Below, in pieces: positions 8,235 through 15,920 of a stretch of DNA of 36,117 nt; the first letter of the stretch is position 1; each line of letters starts with the position of its first letter. This stretch comes from an uncultured Prevotella sp. GTDB lineage: Bacteria > Bacteroidota > Bacteroidia > Bacteroidales > Bacteroidaceae. The position numbers and the translations under genes are program-made. The stretch covers positions 1-36,117 of the forward strand of contig OMXO01000037.1 of assembly GCA_900315035.1 (NCBI GenBank). The letters are read 5' to 3'. Under the pieces are notes generated by a model. It worked only from the letters and a program-made list of their open reading frames with translations. It did not search any database and had not been told where the DNA came from.

Positions 8235-8293
8235 GGGGTCTGGTCTCGAAATAAAGTTTTCCCCGAAAACTTCTACTTTCGGGACCTGACCCC
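8235..8293. repeat. Nested palindromes upstream of GH97
   Basis: Outer arms 8235-8251 and 8277-8293 pair at 15 of 17 positions (GGGGTCTGGTCTCGAAA against TTTCGGGACCTGACCCC). Between them a perfect inner hairpin AAGTTTTC-CCC-GAAAACTT occupies 8254-8272. It lies 42-100 bases before the GH97 -7 box, within the 359-bp gap 8160-8518 that otherwise holds only promoters. Confidence 0.65.
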
Positions 8294-8408
8294 CAGCCCA
8301 CACAGGACTTACACCCCCAGCAAACGACACAATTCTTCCGTCTCATTAGCGATATGTCGCAGCGCCCTCCCCTTGTCGCCACAACCTCTTGCAAAATTCT
8401 GCCAAAAA

Positions 8409-8440
8409 TTTGTCCACCTCCCAAATCCACCGTACCTTTG
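8409..8440 (+). promoter_or_regulatory. Consensus promoter of the small peptide gene
   Basis: TTTG (8409-8412), exactly 20 bases, then TACCTTTG (8433-8440). Transcription would begin near 8446-8448, giving a leader of about 70 bases before the ATG at 8519. Confidence 0.75.
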
Positions 8441-8518
8441 CGCTGTGATTAAGAAATCACATCGTCAAAAGGACAATTAATCAACAGTATAAACATTAAA
8501 AATTAAAAAATTAAGATT

Positions 8519-8626
8519 ATGACACAGAAGAATGAAATGAGCGCACGCGCTCTCGGAATGGAAGAGTTGGAGAATGTAAACGGTGGGGCACGAGCTAAAA
8601 GACCCAGAAAACATCCGAAACGTTAA
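8519..8626 (+). CDS. Double-glycine leader peptide, 35 aa, bacteriocin- or signal-like
   Basis: The reading frame encodes 35 residues. The leader MTQKNEMSARALGMEELENVNGG fits the double-glycine export signal used by ABC transporters with a C39 peptidase domain: Leu at -12, Glu at -8, Leu at -7, Val at -4, Gly at -2 and -1. Cleavage after GG would release a 12-residue core, ARAKRPRKHPKR, with seven Lys/Arg, one His and two Pro and no acidic residue. It has no cysteine or serine/threonine, so no lanthionine or sactipeptide chemistry is expected in the core. A perfect promoter precedes it and a strong hairpin terminator follows within 12 bases, so it is a one-gene transcription unit. No C39 transporter lies in the window. 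Role as antimicrobial or signal is inference. Confidence 0.68.
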   Translation: MTQKNEMSARALGMEELENVNGGARAKRPRKHPKR

Positions 8627-8637
8627 AGATGCTATAT

Positions 8638-8675
8638 AACAAGAAAAGCGGGCCTTGCGGCTCGCTTTTCTTGTT
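8638..8675 (+). terminator. Strong bidirectional terminator
   Basis: A 17-bp stem with one G-T pair and a TTGC loop (8655-8658): the left arm starts AACAAGAAAAGCG and the right arm ends CGCTTTTCTTGTT. A-rich and T-rich flanks let it serve both the peptide gene (plus) and the convergent susD (minus, stop at 8705). Confidence 0.85.
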
Positions 8676-8704
8676 TGATACCTCACTCACGAGGTTGCGA
8701 CGAA

Positions 8705-10369
8705 TTAATAGCCTGCATTCTGCTTCCAGGTAGGATTCAGGTTCAGGATATCCTTGTGGATCGGGAAGATACGACAGGTCTTGTCGAAACGGGCTGTCGG
8801 GAAGTTCTTGTAGTGGGGGAAGTACTCGTCCTCGTAGTGTCCGAAACGGATCATGTCGTTACGACGCCAGTTCTCGTCGAAGAACTCACGGCCACGCTCG
8901 TCGTAGATCTCCTCGAGTGAAGGATTGTGATCGAGCTCAGGAGCCTTGGCGTAAGCACGGATCTGATTGAAGAGCGTCTTAGCCTCTGAAGAACTGCCCT
9001 GACGGGTGAGCGCCTCAGCCTTCATCAGCAGCACGTCGGCATAGCGCAGCAGGGGCACGTCGTTCGACTGGTTACGGCCATTCTTGAAATCGTCGTCGAT
9101 GACATACCACTTCACTGAGCGGCAGCCCTGGTTATAACCGTTGATGTTATCACCCATGTCGAGGGTAGGATCGTTGGCGGTAGCCAGCTTCAGGTTAACG
9201 CTGAGCACGATAGGATCGCTACCAGCTTTCTCTGTGAGGGCCCATTCGTTGGTCATCTGCAGAGTTGACTTGTTATAGACGAAGACCTTGTTCTCGTCTT
9301 TACCCTCTACATAACGGTAGTCGTCGAAATTCTCAGACAGACCGATGACGCACTTGTTGCGCTCGTCGCCCTTCAGGATGAAGGTCTTCTTGACGAACTC
9401 CGGAGTCATGGCGATGTAACCACCACCTGACTGTGAGAGAGCCTCGCCGAAGTAGCTCTTTTCCATCTTCTTGATGTTCTTCCAGCAACGGCTACGACCA
9501 TACTGCATGCCCTGGCGGGTCTGAGTGTCGAAAGGCATAGCGTAGATGAAGTCTTCTACCTGAGGACCGTTGTTATAAGAGAACTTCTCGCGATATGACA
9601 TAGAGCCGAGGTTGAATTTACCAGAGTTGATGATATCGTTACACTGAGCGATACAGTCGGCCAGCTTCTCATTCTTGGCCGTAGCAGCGTCGTAGTTCTC
9701 GACAGCAGAGGCTGTATAAACAGGCCAGTTGATGTAGATCTTAGCGAGCAGCGCCTTGGCCATCCACTTGGTCGGTTTGCCATAGGTGTTGGCGCTCACC
9801 TCCTCAGTCAGGTCGGGAATAGCGGCGAGCAGCTCAGACTCGATCCACTTGGTCACCTCGGCACGGGGCTTACGATCGACGGCCTCGCCATCGGCAGGAA
9901 TGCGGTCGAGGATGGGCACATCGCCCCAACCGTCCATGATGATCCAGTGGAAGTAGGCGCGGATAGCGCGGGCAGGTGCGACAGATGCGCCAGCCTCGTT
10001 GCCACCCAGCTCGACAATGGCCTTGTTGGCCTTAGAGATACCCTCGGTGATGGTGCCGAACCAGTCGAGCGTAGCATCCTCGTATGAGTAGTTGTGGAGA
10101 GCGGGGTGAGCGTAGGCACCACCATCGTACCAACCACCACCAAACGATGCAGCTGAATACTCATCGCTGGAGAGACACATCTGCTCCATGTAACGACGAC
10201 CGAGCACACCACTGAAGTGGTAGTAGATATCAGCCATCTTAGCTTCTACAGCGATATCATTCTTGGGATATTCTGTGTACAGGGAGTCCACATCCACATC
10301 CAGATTTGTACAGCCGACAGCCATTGAAGCCAGGCCGGCCAGGAATAATCCTTTTATATTTGTTTTCAT
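8705..10369 (-). CDS. SusD/RagB-family glycan-binding lipoprotein
   Basis: 554 residues. The N-terminus has a lipoprotein signal with cysteine 20 in SMAVGC, followed by TNLDVDVDS, an acidic stretch like the surface-export signal of Bacteroidota lipoproteins. The rest follows the SusD plan: the N-terminal helical part with tetratricopeptide-like helices, then the C-terminal RagB/SusD segment ending with NENWRRNDMIRFG-like and NPTWKQNAGY motifs typical of the family. SusD proteins sit on the outer membrane, bind the glycan and close over the SusC channel. It is 21 bases after susC in the GH28-susC-susD operon. Ligand cannot be read from sequence; the surrounding enzymes suggest an arabinose- or galacturonate-containing glycan. 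Confidence 0.93.
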   Translation of the reverse strand: MKTNIKGLFLAGLASMAVGCTNLDVDVDSLYTEYPKNDIAVEAKMADIYYHFSGVLGRRYMEQMCLSSDEYSAASFGGGWYDGGAYAHPALHNYSYEDATLDWFGTITEGISKANKAIVELGGNEAGASVAPARAIRAYFHWIIMDGWGDVPILDRIPADGEAVDRKPRAEVTKWIESELLAAIPDLTEEVSANTYGKPTKWMAKALLAKIYINWPVYTASAVENYDAATAKNEKLADCIAQCNDIINSGKFNLGSMSYREKFSYNNGPQVEDFIYAMPFDTQTRQGMQYGRSRCWKNIKKMEKSYFGEALSQSGGGYIAMTPEFVKKTFILKGDERNKCVIGLSENFDDYRYVEGKDENKVFVYNKSTLQMTNEWALTEKAGSDPIVLSVNLKLATANDPTLDMGDNINGYNQGCRSVKWYVIDDDFKNGRNQSNDVPLLRYADVLLMKAEALTRQGSSSEAKTLFNQIRAYAKAPELDHNPSLEEIYDERGREFFDENWRRNDMIRFGHYEDEYFPHYKNFPTARFDKTCRIFPIHKDILNLNPTWKQNAGY

Positions 10370-10390
10370 AATGCTTGTTCCGATTATAAA

Positions 10391-13324
10391 TTAGAAATTA
10401 ATCTTTGCGCCGAACATGATCGTACGAGTGTGAGGATAATTGCTCCAGCGGTAGTCGATACCAGGATCGCAGGTAGCATAAATCTGCAGGCTCTGGATCC
10501 AGTTGTCGAACTGATTGAAGGTGTAGCCCAGCGTCATTGACTGCAGACGGAAGTAAGAGCCGTTCTCCAGATAGCGGTCAGAGGGGTAGTTAGGCAGATT
10601 ATCCGCAGCAGGACGGTCTGTTACAAACTCCTTCAGCACGTTCTTGCCGTTGGCAAACATCTCGGGGCTGGTGTAGTTGGCACGAGAACCGTTGTAGATC
10701 TTGTTGCCGAAGACGCCGGTGAAGAACAGAGAGGCGCTGAAGTTCTTGTAGTTGAACGTGTTGTTCCAACCGAGGTTCAGCTTAGGCTGTGCACAACCGG
10801 TGATGGTACGGTCCTTGTAAGCGGGCTCGTTGGTGACCTCGCCTGTGCGCTCGCCAGTGGCCTCGTCGCGTACATAATAGGTTGACTTACCTGCTGCATC
10901 GTAGCCGGCGAACTCGTAGGTGTAGAAGGTTCCAAGAGGCTCGCCCTCGATGATACGCTGTGTATAACCGTTAGAAGATACGCCAGCCACCATCGGGTCG
11001 CCCTGTGTGAAGGAACCAACCTCGAACTTATCGTTTGACAGCTTGTTGACCTTATTGCTGTTGTGCGACAGGTTGATGGTGGTCATCCAGTTGAAGTCCT
11101 TTGTGCGGATTGCATCGATGTTAACCGTCAGCTCGATACCCTTGTTGGTAATCTCACCCACGTTGGCAGAGATGGTGCCGAAGGGATAGATATTGGTAGA
11201 AACGGGGTAGTCCCAGATGAGGTCCTTGGTCTTCTTGTGATAGAACTCGATGGTACCGTTGATGCGGTTCTTGAGGAATCCGAAGTCGATACCGATGTTG
11301 AGCATACCCGTGCTCTCCCACTTCAGGTCGGGGTTCGGGTTCTTCGTAGCAGCGAGTGTGCGCCAGCTCTTACCATTATAATCGAAGAAGCCAGATGCGC
11401 CATAAGTAGCGTAAGCGGTATAGGCACCGAAGCCCATCGCGTTACCAGAGACACCATAACCGGCACGGAGCTTCAGGTTTGACACGACGTTCTGGTTCTT
11501 CATGAATTCTTCCTCTGTGATGTTCCAAGCAGCAGATACAGAGGGGAATGTACCCCAGCGATTGTCGGGACCGAACACAGAAGAACCGTCGCGACGGATA
11601 GTTGCCTGCAGCATATAGCGACCAGCGTATGAGTAGCTGGCACGACCGTAGAACGAGATGTTGCGGACCATCTCCTTTGTGCCGCTGACCACACCGCCAG
11701 AGATACCATCGATGGTGCTGGCGTAGCTCAGGTTGTTCCACTTCAGATAGTCATCATAGAAGTCGTGAACGATCAGTCCGAAGCCGTCACCAGTTCTCTT
11801 CTCTTCCCAAGAATAACCAGCCATCAGGGCTACGTTATGCACGTCGGCAAAGGTCTGGTTGTAGTTGGCAAAGATCTCGAACAGATGCTCATCACCAAAC
11901 CAGGTGCTGCGGTCGGCACGTCCGTTGTAAGCGCTGACACCCTCGAGCTGAGTCTGATGTGTATCGTAGGCGCTGTAAGTACGCTGATAGTGGTTGAAAG
12001 AGTAGTTGGCATTCAGCACCAGACCGTCGATAATCTTCAGCGAAGCCTTGGTGATGACCTGATTACGCTTCCAGATATTCTCCATCGTGTCCTCGTTGAT
12101 GAGCGACAGCGGGTTGTAGTTCTTTGAGCCAGAGCCCTTGAACCAAGTGCCGTCTTCATTACGGATAGGATTCAGCGGAGAGAAGTAGTTCATAGCGTCG
12201 AGCACAGAAGCACCCTCGTTATCCATCTTCACACCCACGAACTTACCATACATGGCGTTCAGACCGGCTGACAGTTCCAGACGATCCTTCAGCACCTTGG
12301 TAGAGAGCAGTGAACGTACATTCAGACGGTTGTTGTAAGAACCGCGAATGACACCCTGACGATTAGAATAGTTGACGCTGACCATATACTTGGTGCGCTC
12401 AGAGCCACCGTTGATAGCGACGTTGTGGTTGTGGCTGACAGCCGTGCGGAGCACTTCGTCCTGCCAGTTGGTGTTACCGCCCTTGTCGTAGCCATAGTCG
12501 AGATTATTGGCTCTCACATAACCACGGAGGTCGTCGGCAGTAGCGATGTCGAGCTTCTTAGCCACCATGTCAATAGCCACATAACCGTTGTAGCTCACAT
12601 TGGTGCGCTCGCTCTTACCGCCGCTCTTGGTGGTAATGATGATTACACCGTTGGCAGCCTTTGAACCGTAGATAGCGGTAGCGGTAGCATCGCGGAGCAC
12701 ATCGATCGACTCGATATCATCGGGAGCCACCATGGAGATATCGACACCGGGGATACCATCGATGACGTAGTAAGGTGACATAGCACCGCTACGCAGAGAA
12801 GAGGCACCACGCAGTGTGATAGAAGGCGCACCGTTCGGGTCGCCATTAGAGGTTACGACCAGACCGGCCACCTTACCCTGCAGCATAGAGGCGGGATCGG
12901 TGAACACACCTTTGTTGAGGTCCTCGGCCTTCACGGTGGTGATAGATGAGGTAACGTCCTTACGACGCATGGTACCATAACCTACGACCACCACTTCGTT
13001 GAGCACCTTGTTGTCTTCTTCGAGGGTCACCTTCATGCCGTTAGCGGCAGCGAGAGTCTGTGAGAGGTAGCCGACATACGAGAATGTCAGCTTGGCACCT
13101 TGCTTCACCGTCAGTGCGAAATTACCGTCATAGTCGGTTACCACACCGTTGTTGGTGCCTGTTTCCAAGACGCTCACGCCAATGAGAGGCTCACCATTAG
13201 CGTCCAGTACAGTTCCCGACACCTTGTTCTGTGCCAGCATCACTGTACTGCACAACAGAAAGAACACGAAGAACATGGCCTTCACTGTTCCTTGCTTGAG
13301 ATTTAGGATCTTTTGCATAATCAT
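10391..13324 (-). CDS. SusC/RagA-family TonB-dependent transporter
   Basis: 977 residues. A signal peptide (residues 1-31, ending VMLAQ) is followed by a carboxypeptidase-regulatory-like domain (about 34-112, VSGTVLDANGEPLIGVSV). Next comes the plug domain, opening with the SusC hallmark EVVVVGYGTMRRKDVTSS, then a large beta-barrel. The chain ends in MFGAKINF, with the terminal phenylalanine recognised by the barrel-assembly machinery. An internal ATG two codons on (13318) is an alternative start. SusC proteins import oligosaccharides across the outer membrane using TonB energy together with their SusD lid. No STN domain is seen, so signalling to an anti-sigma factor through this protein is not expected. 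It lies 34 bases after the GH28 gene, in the same operon. Confidence 0.95.
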   Translation of the reverse strand: MIMQKILNLKQGTVKAMFFVFFLLCSTVMLAQNKVSGTVLDANGEPLIGVSVLETGTNNGVVTDYDGNFALTVKQGAKLTFSYVGYLSQTLAAANGMKVTLEEDNKVLNEVVVVGYGTMRRKDVTSSITTVKAEDLNKGVFTDPASMLQGKVAGLVVTSNGDPNGAPSITLRGASSLRSGAMSPYYVIDGIPGVDISMVAPDDIESIDVLRDATATAIYGSKAANGVIIITTKSGGKSERTNVSYNGYVAIDMVAKKLDIATADDLRGYVRANNLDYGYDKGGNTNWQDEVLRTAVSHNHNVAINGGSERTKYMVSVNYSNRQGVIRGSYNNRLNVRSLLSTKVLKDRLELSAGLNAMYGKFVGVKMDNEGASVLDAMNYFSPLNPIRNEDGTWFKGSGSKNYNPLSLINEDTMENIWKRNQVITKASLKIIDGLVLNANYSFNHYQRTYSAYDTHQTQLEGVSAYNGRADRSTWFGDEHLFEIFANYNQTFADVHNVALMAGYSWEEKRTGDGFGLIVHDFYDDYLKWNNLSYASTIDGISGGVVSGTKEMVRNISFYGRASYSYAGRYMLQATIRRDGSSVFGPDNRWGTFPSVSAAWNITEEEFMKNQNVVSNLKLRAGYGVSGNAMGFGAYTAYATYGASGFFDYNGKSWRTLAATKNPNPDLKWESTGMLNIGIDFGFLKNRINGTIEFYHKKTKDLIWDYPVSTNIYPFGTISANVGEITNKGIELTVNIDAIRTKDFNWMTTINLSHNSNKVNKLSNDKFEVGSFTQGDPMVAGVSSNGYTQRIIEGEPLGTFYTYEFAGYDAAGKSTYYVRDEATGERTGEVTNEPAYKDRTITGCAQPKLNLGWNNTFNYKNFSASLFFTGVFGNKIYNGSRANYTSPEMFANGKNVLKEFVTDRPAADNLPNYPSDRYLENGSYFRLQSMTLGYTFNQFDNWIQSLQIYATCDPGIDYRWSNYPHTRTIMFGAKINF

Positions 13325-13358
13325 TAATTAAAGTTAGTATTTTACTTAAAAAAAAATA

Positions 13359-14693
13359 TTATTCAAGTGTATAGTCGGCATTCTCTGTCACGATGGGGAC
13401 TTTCGCGTTCTCCAGTTCTTTGGCGCTGACAGTGATAAAGCCCTCGCCCTTGCAGGGGCGTTTGTCGATTAAGTGGTGAGTGGTGAGAGGTGAGAGGTGA
13501 GAAACCAAGTTCACACGCACATTGTTGAAATAGATATCTTTCACCTTCCCAGGCACATCGCCGCCGATAAAACAGCAGTTTTCGGATGTGGCCGTAATGT
13601 TATTAAACCTGATGCGGCTCACCTCGCCACACTTGCCCTCTATCTGTCCCTTCGGGAATCGCCAGTTGGCATCCTTGTGATTGCCGTTGGCACGCGGATA
13701 GGAGGTGACGTAGATCGGCTCAGCCTTGCCCCACCACACATCGCTCCACAGGCGACAGTCTAACTGGATGTTCGAGAAGGTGATATCGGTCACCGTTCCC
13801 TCGTCGCGATTCTGGATACCCAGTCCGCGGTTAGAGCCTGTGATGATGCAGTTATCGAACACCACGTTATAGATGGAGTCCATGTTCTCGCTGCCAATCT
13901 TGATGGCACACGAACGAGACGACATCACGCAGTTGGTCACTGTGATATCGTGGCAAGAGCCGTATTGCTCAAACTCACGACGATTCTTCAGGCAGATGCA
14001 GTCGTCGCCCGAAGTGATATGACAATTGGCGATACGCACGTTTTTCGAGTGGTCGATGTCGATGCCATCGCCGTTGCGTATCTTCAGGTTGTTCAGCAGA
14101 TTGATGCCATCGATCACAGCCTCGTCGCAACCTATCAGATGAACGGTCCAGTAGGCGCCCTCCTTGATCGTGACGTCGCGGATGGTGAGATTCTTTACTG
14201 CGGTCAGCGTCAGCACATGCGGACGCGGGTCGAACGTCTGGTCTGCCAAAGGCTTCAACTCATAGCTATCCTCGAGTTCTGCACCCATGAAGGCGATGCC
14301 ATTGCCGTGGATTGTACCCTTACCCGTGATGCTGAGGTTCTCTGCACCATTGGCATAGAGCCACAGCATGCCCTCGCCTCTGTTCTCGCCAAAGGCACTC
14401 AGTTGATAAATCGATTCGTCGGGATTGGCTTTCAGAGTGGCTGTGGCCTCGAGATGGAGTTCCACATTGCTCTTCAGCTCGATAGGTCCTGTCAAGAATG
14501 TGTGGTTACGGGGAAATAACACTCTGCCGCCGCCTTCGGCCGAACAGCGGTCGATAGCACGCTGGATAGCCAACGCGTCGTCGGTTTTACCATCACCCAC
14601 TGCGCCTGCAGCGGTAACATCATAAACAGTCTGTGCATAGGAAAGGCTCACAAGCCATAGCAGCAAACTCAGAAATACGCTTCGCTTTGTCAT
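13359..14693 (-). CDS. GH28-family polygalacturonase-like enzyme
   Basis: 444 residues with a signal peptide ending LSYAQ. The N-terminal YDVTAAGAVGDGKTDDALAIQRAID and the repeating right-handed beta-helix are typical of GH28. The catalytic motifs N-x-D (Asn207-Gly-Asp209, in NGDGIDID) and GDD (229-231, in SGDDCICLK) are present. The usual GHG motif is replaced by SSRSC (about 258-262) and RIK by AIKIGSE, a divergence seen in some exo-acting bacterial members. Galacturonide hydrolysis is the default, but another uronide- or rhamnose-linked substrate is possible. A TCTCACC heptamer repeat encodes SHLSPLTTHH near the C-terminus. It is the first gene of the operon with susC and susD and has a perfect promoter. 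Confidence 0.85.
   Translation of the reverse strand: MTKRSVFLSLLLWLVSLSYAQTVYDVTAAGAVGDGKTDDALAIQRAIDRCSAEGGGRVLFPRNHTFLTGPIELKSNVELHLEATATLKANPDESIYQLSAFGENRGEGMLWLYANGAENLSITGKGTIHGNGIAFMGAELEDSYELKPLADQTFDPRPHVLTLTAVKNLTIRDVTIKEGAYWTVHLIGCDEAVIDGINLLNNLKIRNGDGIDIDHSKNVRIANCHITSGDDCICLKNRREFEQYGSCHDITVTNCVMSSRSCAIKIGSENMDSIYNVVFDNCIITGSNRGLGIQNRDEGTVTDITFSNIQLDCRLWSDVWWGKAEPIYVTSYPRANGNHKDANWRFPKGQIEGKCGEVSRIRFNNITATSENCCFIGGDVPGKVKDIYFNNVRVNLVSHLSPLTTHHLIDKRPCKGEGFITVSAKELENAKVPIVTENADYTLE
13472..13502 (-). repeat. Heptamer tandem repeat inside GH28
   Basis: On the minus strand the units TCTCACC, TCTCACC, TCTCACC, ACTCACC and a partial ACT follow one another in-frame. This is the same unit and phase as at 4509-4539 in the GH127 gene. 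Confidence 0.78.
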
Positions 14694-14727
14694 CGTTAAT
14701 TAGTAGCAACATCGTTAGTTGTCGGTG

Positions 14728-14759
14728 CAAAGGTAGAATATTTCTTGCATAAAAACAAA
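14728..14759 (-). promoter_or_regulatory. Consensus promoter of the GH28-susC-susD operon
   Basis: On the minus strand TTTG (14759 to 14756), 20 bases, then TACCTTTG (14735 to 14728), 34 bases before the GH28 ATG. The exact match and spacing suggest good basal activity. Confidence 0.75.
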
Positions 14760-15026
14760 TTTTCTCTAATTTATTTTAAAAAACATCGGTTTTATACAAC
14801 GATATAGCGGAATTGTGCCACTAATTGCGTACGATAGCAGTATCTTCTTGTGAAAAGAATAAAATGAGCACCCAAACTGATAACAGCGTCATTTTCTTAC
14901 AACATGTTTCATTTTGTATCGGATTTGTTGCACCCTCTTGCAAGTATAAAATCTTCTTCATCATCTGATAACCGAAAGGAGGACATAAAAAGTGTTCTCC
15001 TTTTACTATTTTTATTTTTAGTTTTT

Positions 15027-15108
15027 GCATACACTGCATACACTGAAGCTTAACTTGTTGATTTTCAGAAGATAATTTAGTGTATGCAGCCAAATTTTTA
15101 GTGTATGC
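15027..15108. repeat. Doubled inverted 9-bp repeats
   Basis: GCATACACT occurs twice head-to-tail at 15027-15035 and 15036-15044, and its exact inverse AGTGTATGC at 15079-15087 and 15100-15108. All four copies are perfect. They could form a hairpin with a 34-base loop or serve as protein-binding sites. Confidence 0.7.
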
Positions 15109-15227
15109 AAGCATATAAAACTGCTCAAAATCGTTAAATTGTATGTGATTCCTTGCAAATTTTCGTATCTATGCAGTATGTTTGATGATGAGATTCTAAT
15201 CGAAAACCAGCAAGTTAGGCAGTTTTT

Positions 15228-15288
15228 GTCCCACCCCCTGGGACAATTGGTCCCACCCCATGGGACGGACTGTCCCACCCCCTGGGAC
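15228..15288. repeat. Three 17-bp palindromes with 22-bp period
   Basis: GTCCCACCCCCTGGGAC at 15228-15244, GTCCCACCCCATGGGAC at 15250-15266 and the first form again at 15272-15288. Each has GTCCCA/TGGGAC-like arms around a C-rich centre, and the starts are exactly 22 bases apart with unrelated spacers. Confidence 0.85.
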
Positions 15289-15408
15289 AAATCTTAAACA
15301 AGTACTAAATAAGACTATCAGCGTCAAGTACTTCTGATTATGGGTATTTTCAGGCCAAATCGATAGTCGATGACATCATCAGTATCTATAAAAAGTGACA
15401 AGTAAATA

Positions 15409-15915
15409 TCACGCTGAAACATAGCAGCGTAGATATTCTCGCATGGCTTTGCGCGCTGTTCCGAGGCGATGCTCCACGCTCTTATAGCCCTCGCCAAGCT
15501 CGCGGGATATCTCACCCACCTTCAGGCCCCCATAGATATGGAGGCGATAAATCTCGCGACAATTCTCTGGCAACCGCACCAAGCCGCGCTCCAGACGCTC
15601 CATGATCTCGCGGGCAGAGAAGACCGACTCCATCGTGGTTACTTCGCTGCAGACACCCTTGATATAGTGCTCATACTGTTCGTGGGTGGTATGACGGCGA
15701 TAATAGTCGTTGATTAGATTGCGGGTAATGGTATAGACCAGCGCAGGCAGAGTGACCTCGGTGATCAGCTTATCGGAAGAAAGCAATCTGAGGAAGACAT
15801 CCTGCACGATATCCTCTGCCAGACTACCGTCACCAAGACGACTGCTGGCAAACGCCAGCAGTTCGTCGCGGTGGGCAATGTAATAGTTGGTTATCAGTTG
15901 TGAGTCTAATTTCAT
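15409..15915 (-). CDS. ECF-family RNA polymerase sigma factor
   Basis: 168 residues from the ATG at 15915. A GTG at 15924 in the same frame overlaps the GH43 stop (GTGA) and is an alternative, translationally coupled start. Region 2 is visible as ELLAFASSRLGDGSLAEDIVQDVFLRLL (about 16-43), including the -10-binding helix, and region 4 as LPENCREIYRLHIYGG followed by the helix-turn-helix around EISRELGEGYKSVEHRLGTA. The two regions without region 1 or 3 and the length under 180 define an ECF sigma factor. It is the last gene of the operon GPH symporter-GH43-sigma. No FecR-like anti-sigma gene follows; downstream is the repeat-rich gap. It probably directs transcription of nearby or distant glycan genes, but targets are unknown. 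Confidence 0.9.
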   Translation of the reverse strand: MKLDSQLITNYYIAHRDELLAFASSRLGDGSLAEDIVQDVFLRLLSSDKLITEVTLPALVYTITRNLINDYYRRHTTHEQYEHYIKGVCSEVTTMESVFSAREIMERLERGLVRLPENCREIYRLHIYGGLKVGEISRELGEGYKSVEHRLGTARKAMREYLRCYVSA

Positions 15916-15920
15916 TTTAC

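Larger units (their letters stand above)
14694..15408. other. Gene-free 715-bp stretch rich in short repeats
   Basis: Between the GH28 start and the sigma-factor stop I see no convincing gene. It is AT-rich and contains the GH28 promoter (14728-14759), a doubled inverted GCATACACT repeat (15027-15108) and a triple palindrome array (15228-15288). A TATGTTTG at 15177-15184 (plus), with TTG 21 bases upstream, could start a short transcript through the palindromes, but no product can be named. Confidence 0.6.

Noticed and set aside
8151-8480. 109-residue plus-strand reading frame upstream of the small peptide gene
   Set aside because: It runs across the GH97 promoter, the nested palindrome and the peptide promoter; no domain features.
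14821-15114. 97-residue minus-strand reading frame in the repeat-rich gap
   Set aside because: Its N-terminal codons are made of the GCATACACT repeats, no promoter or ribosome site precedes it, and composition looks random.
15228-15288. CRISPR-like array
   Set aside because: Units are 17-bp palindromes with 5-bp spacers, far too short for a CRISPR array, and no cas gene is present.
15018-15290. Minus-strand frame through the triple palindromes, with SQGVGQSVPWGGTNCPRGWD
   Set aside because: The repeated peptide is just the translation of the DNA repeat; no start signals or conserved domain.
15177-15300. Possible plus-strand small RNA starting near 15191
   Set aside because: Only a TATGTTTG box with a TTG 21 bases upstream supports it; no terminator was found, so it is noted in the gap description but not listed as an RNA gene.
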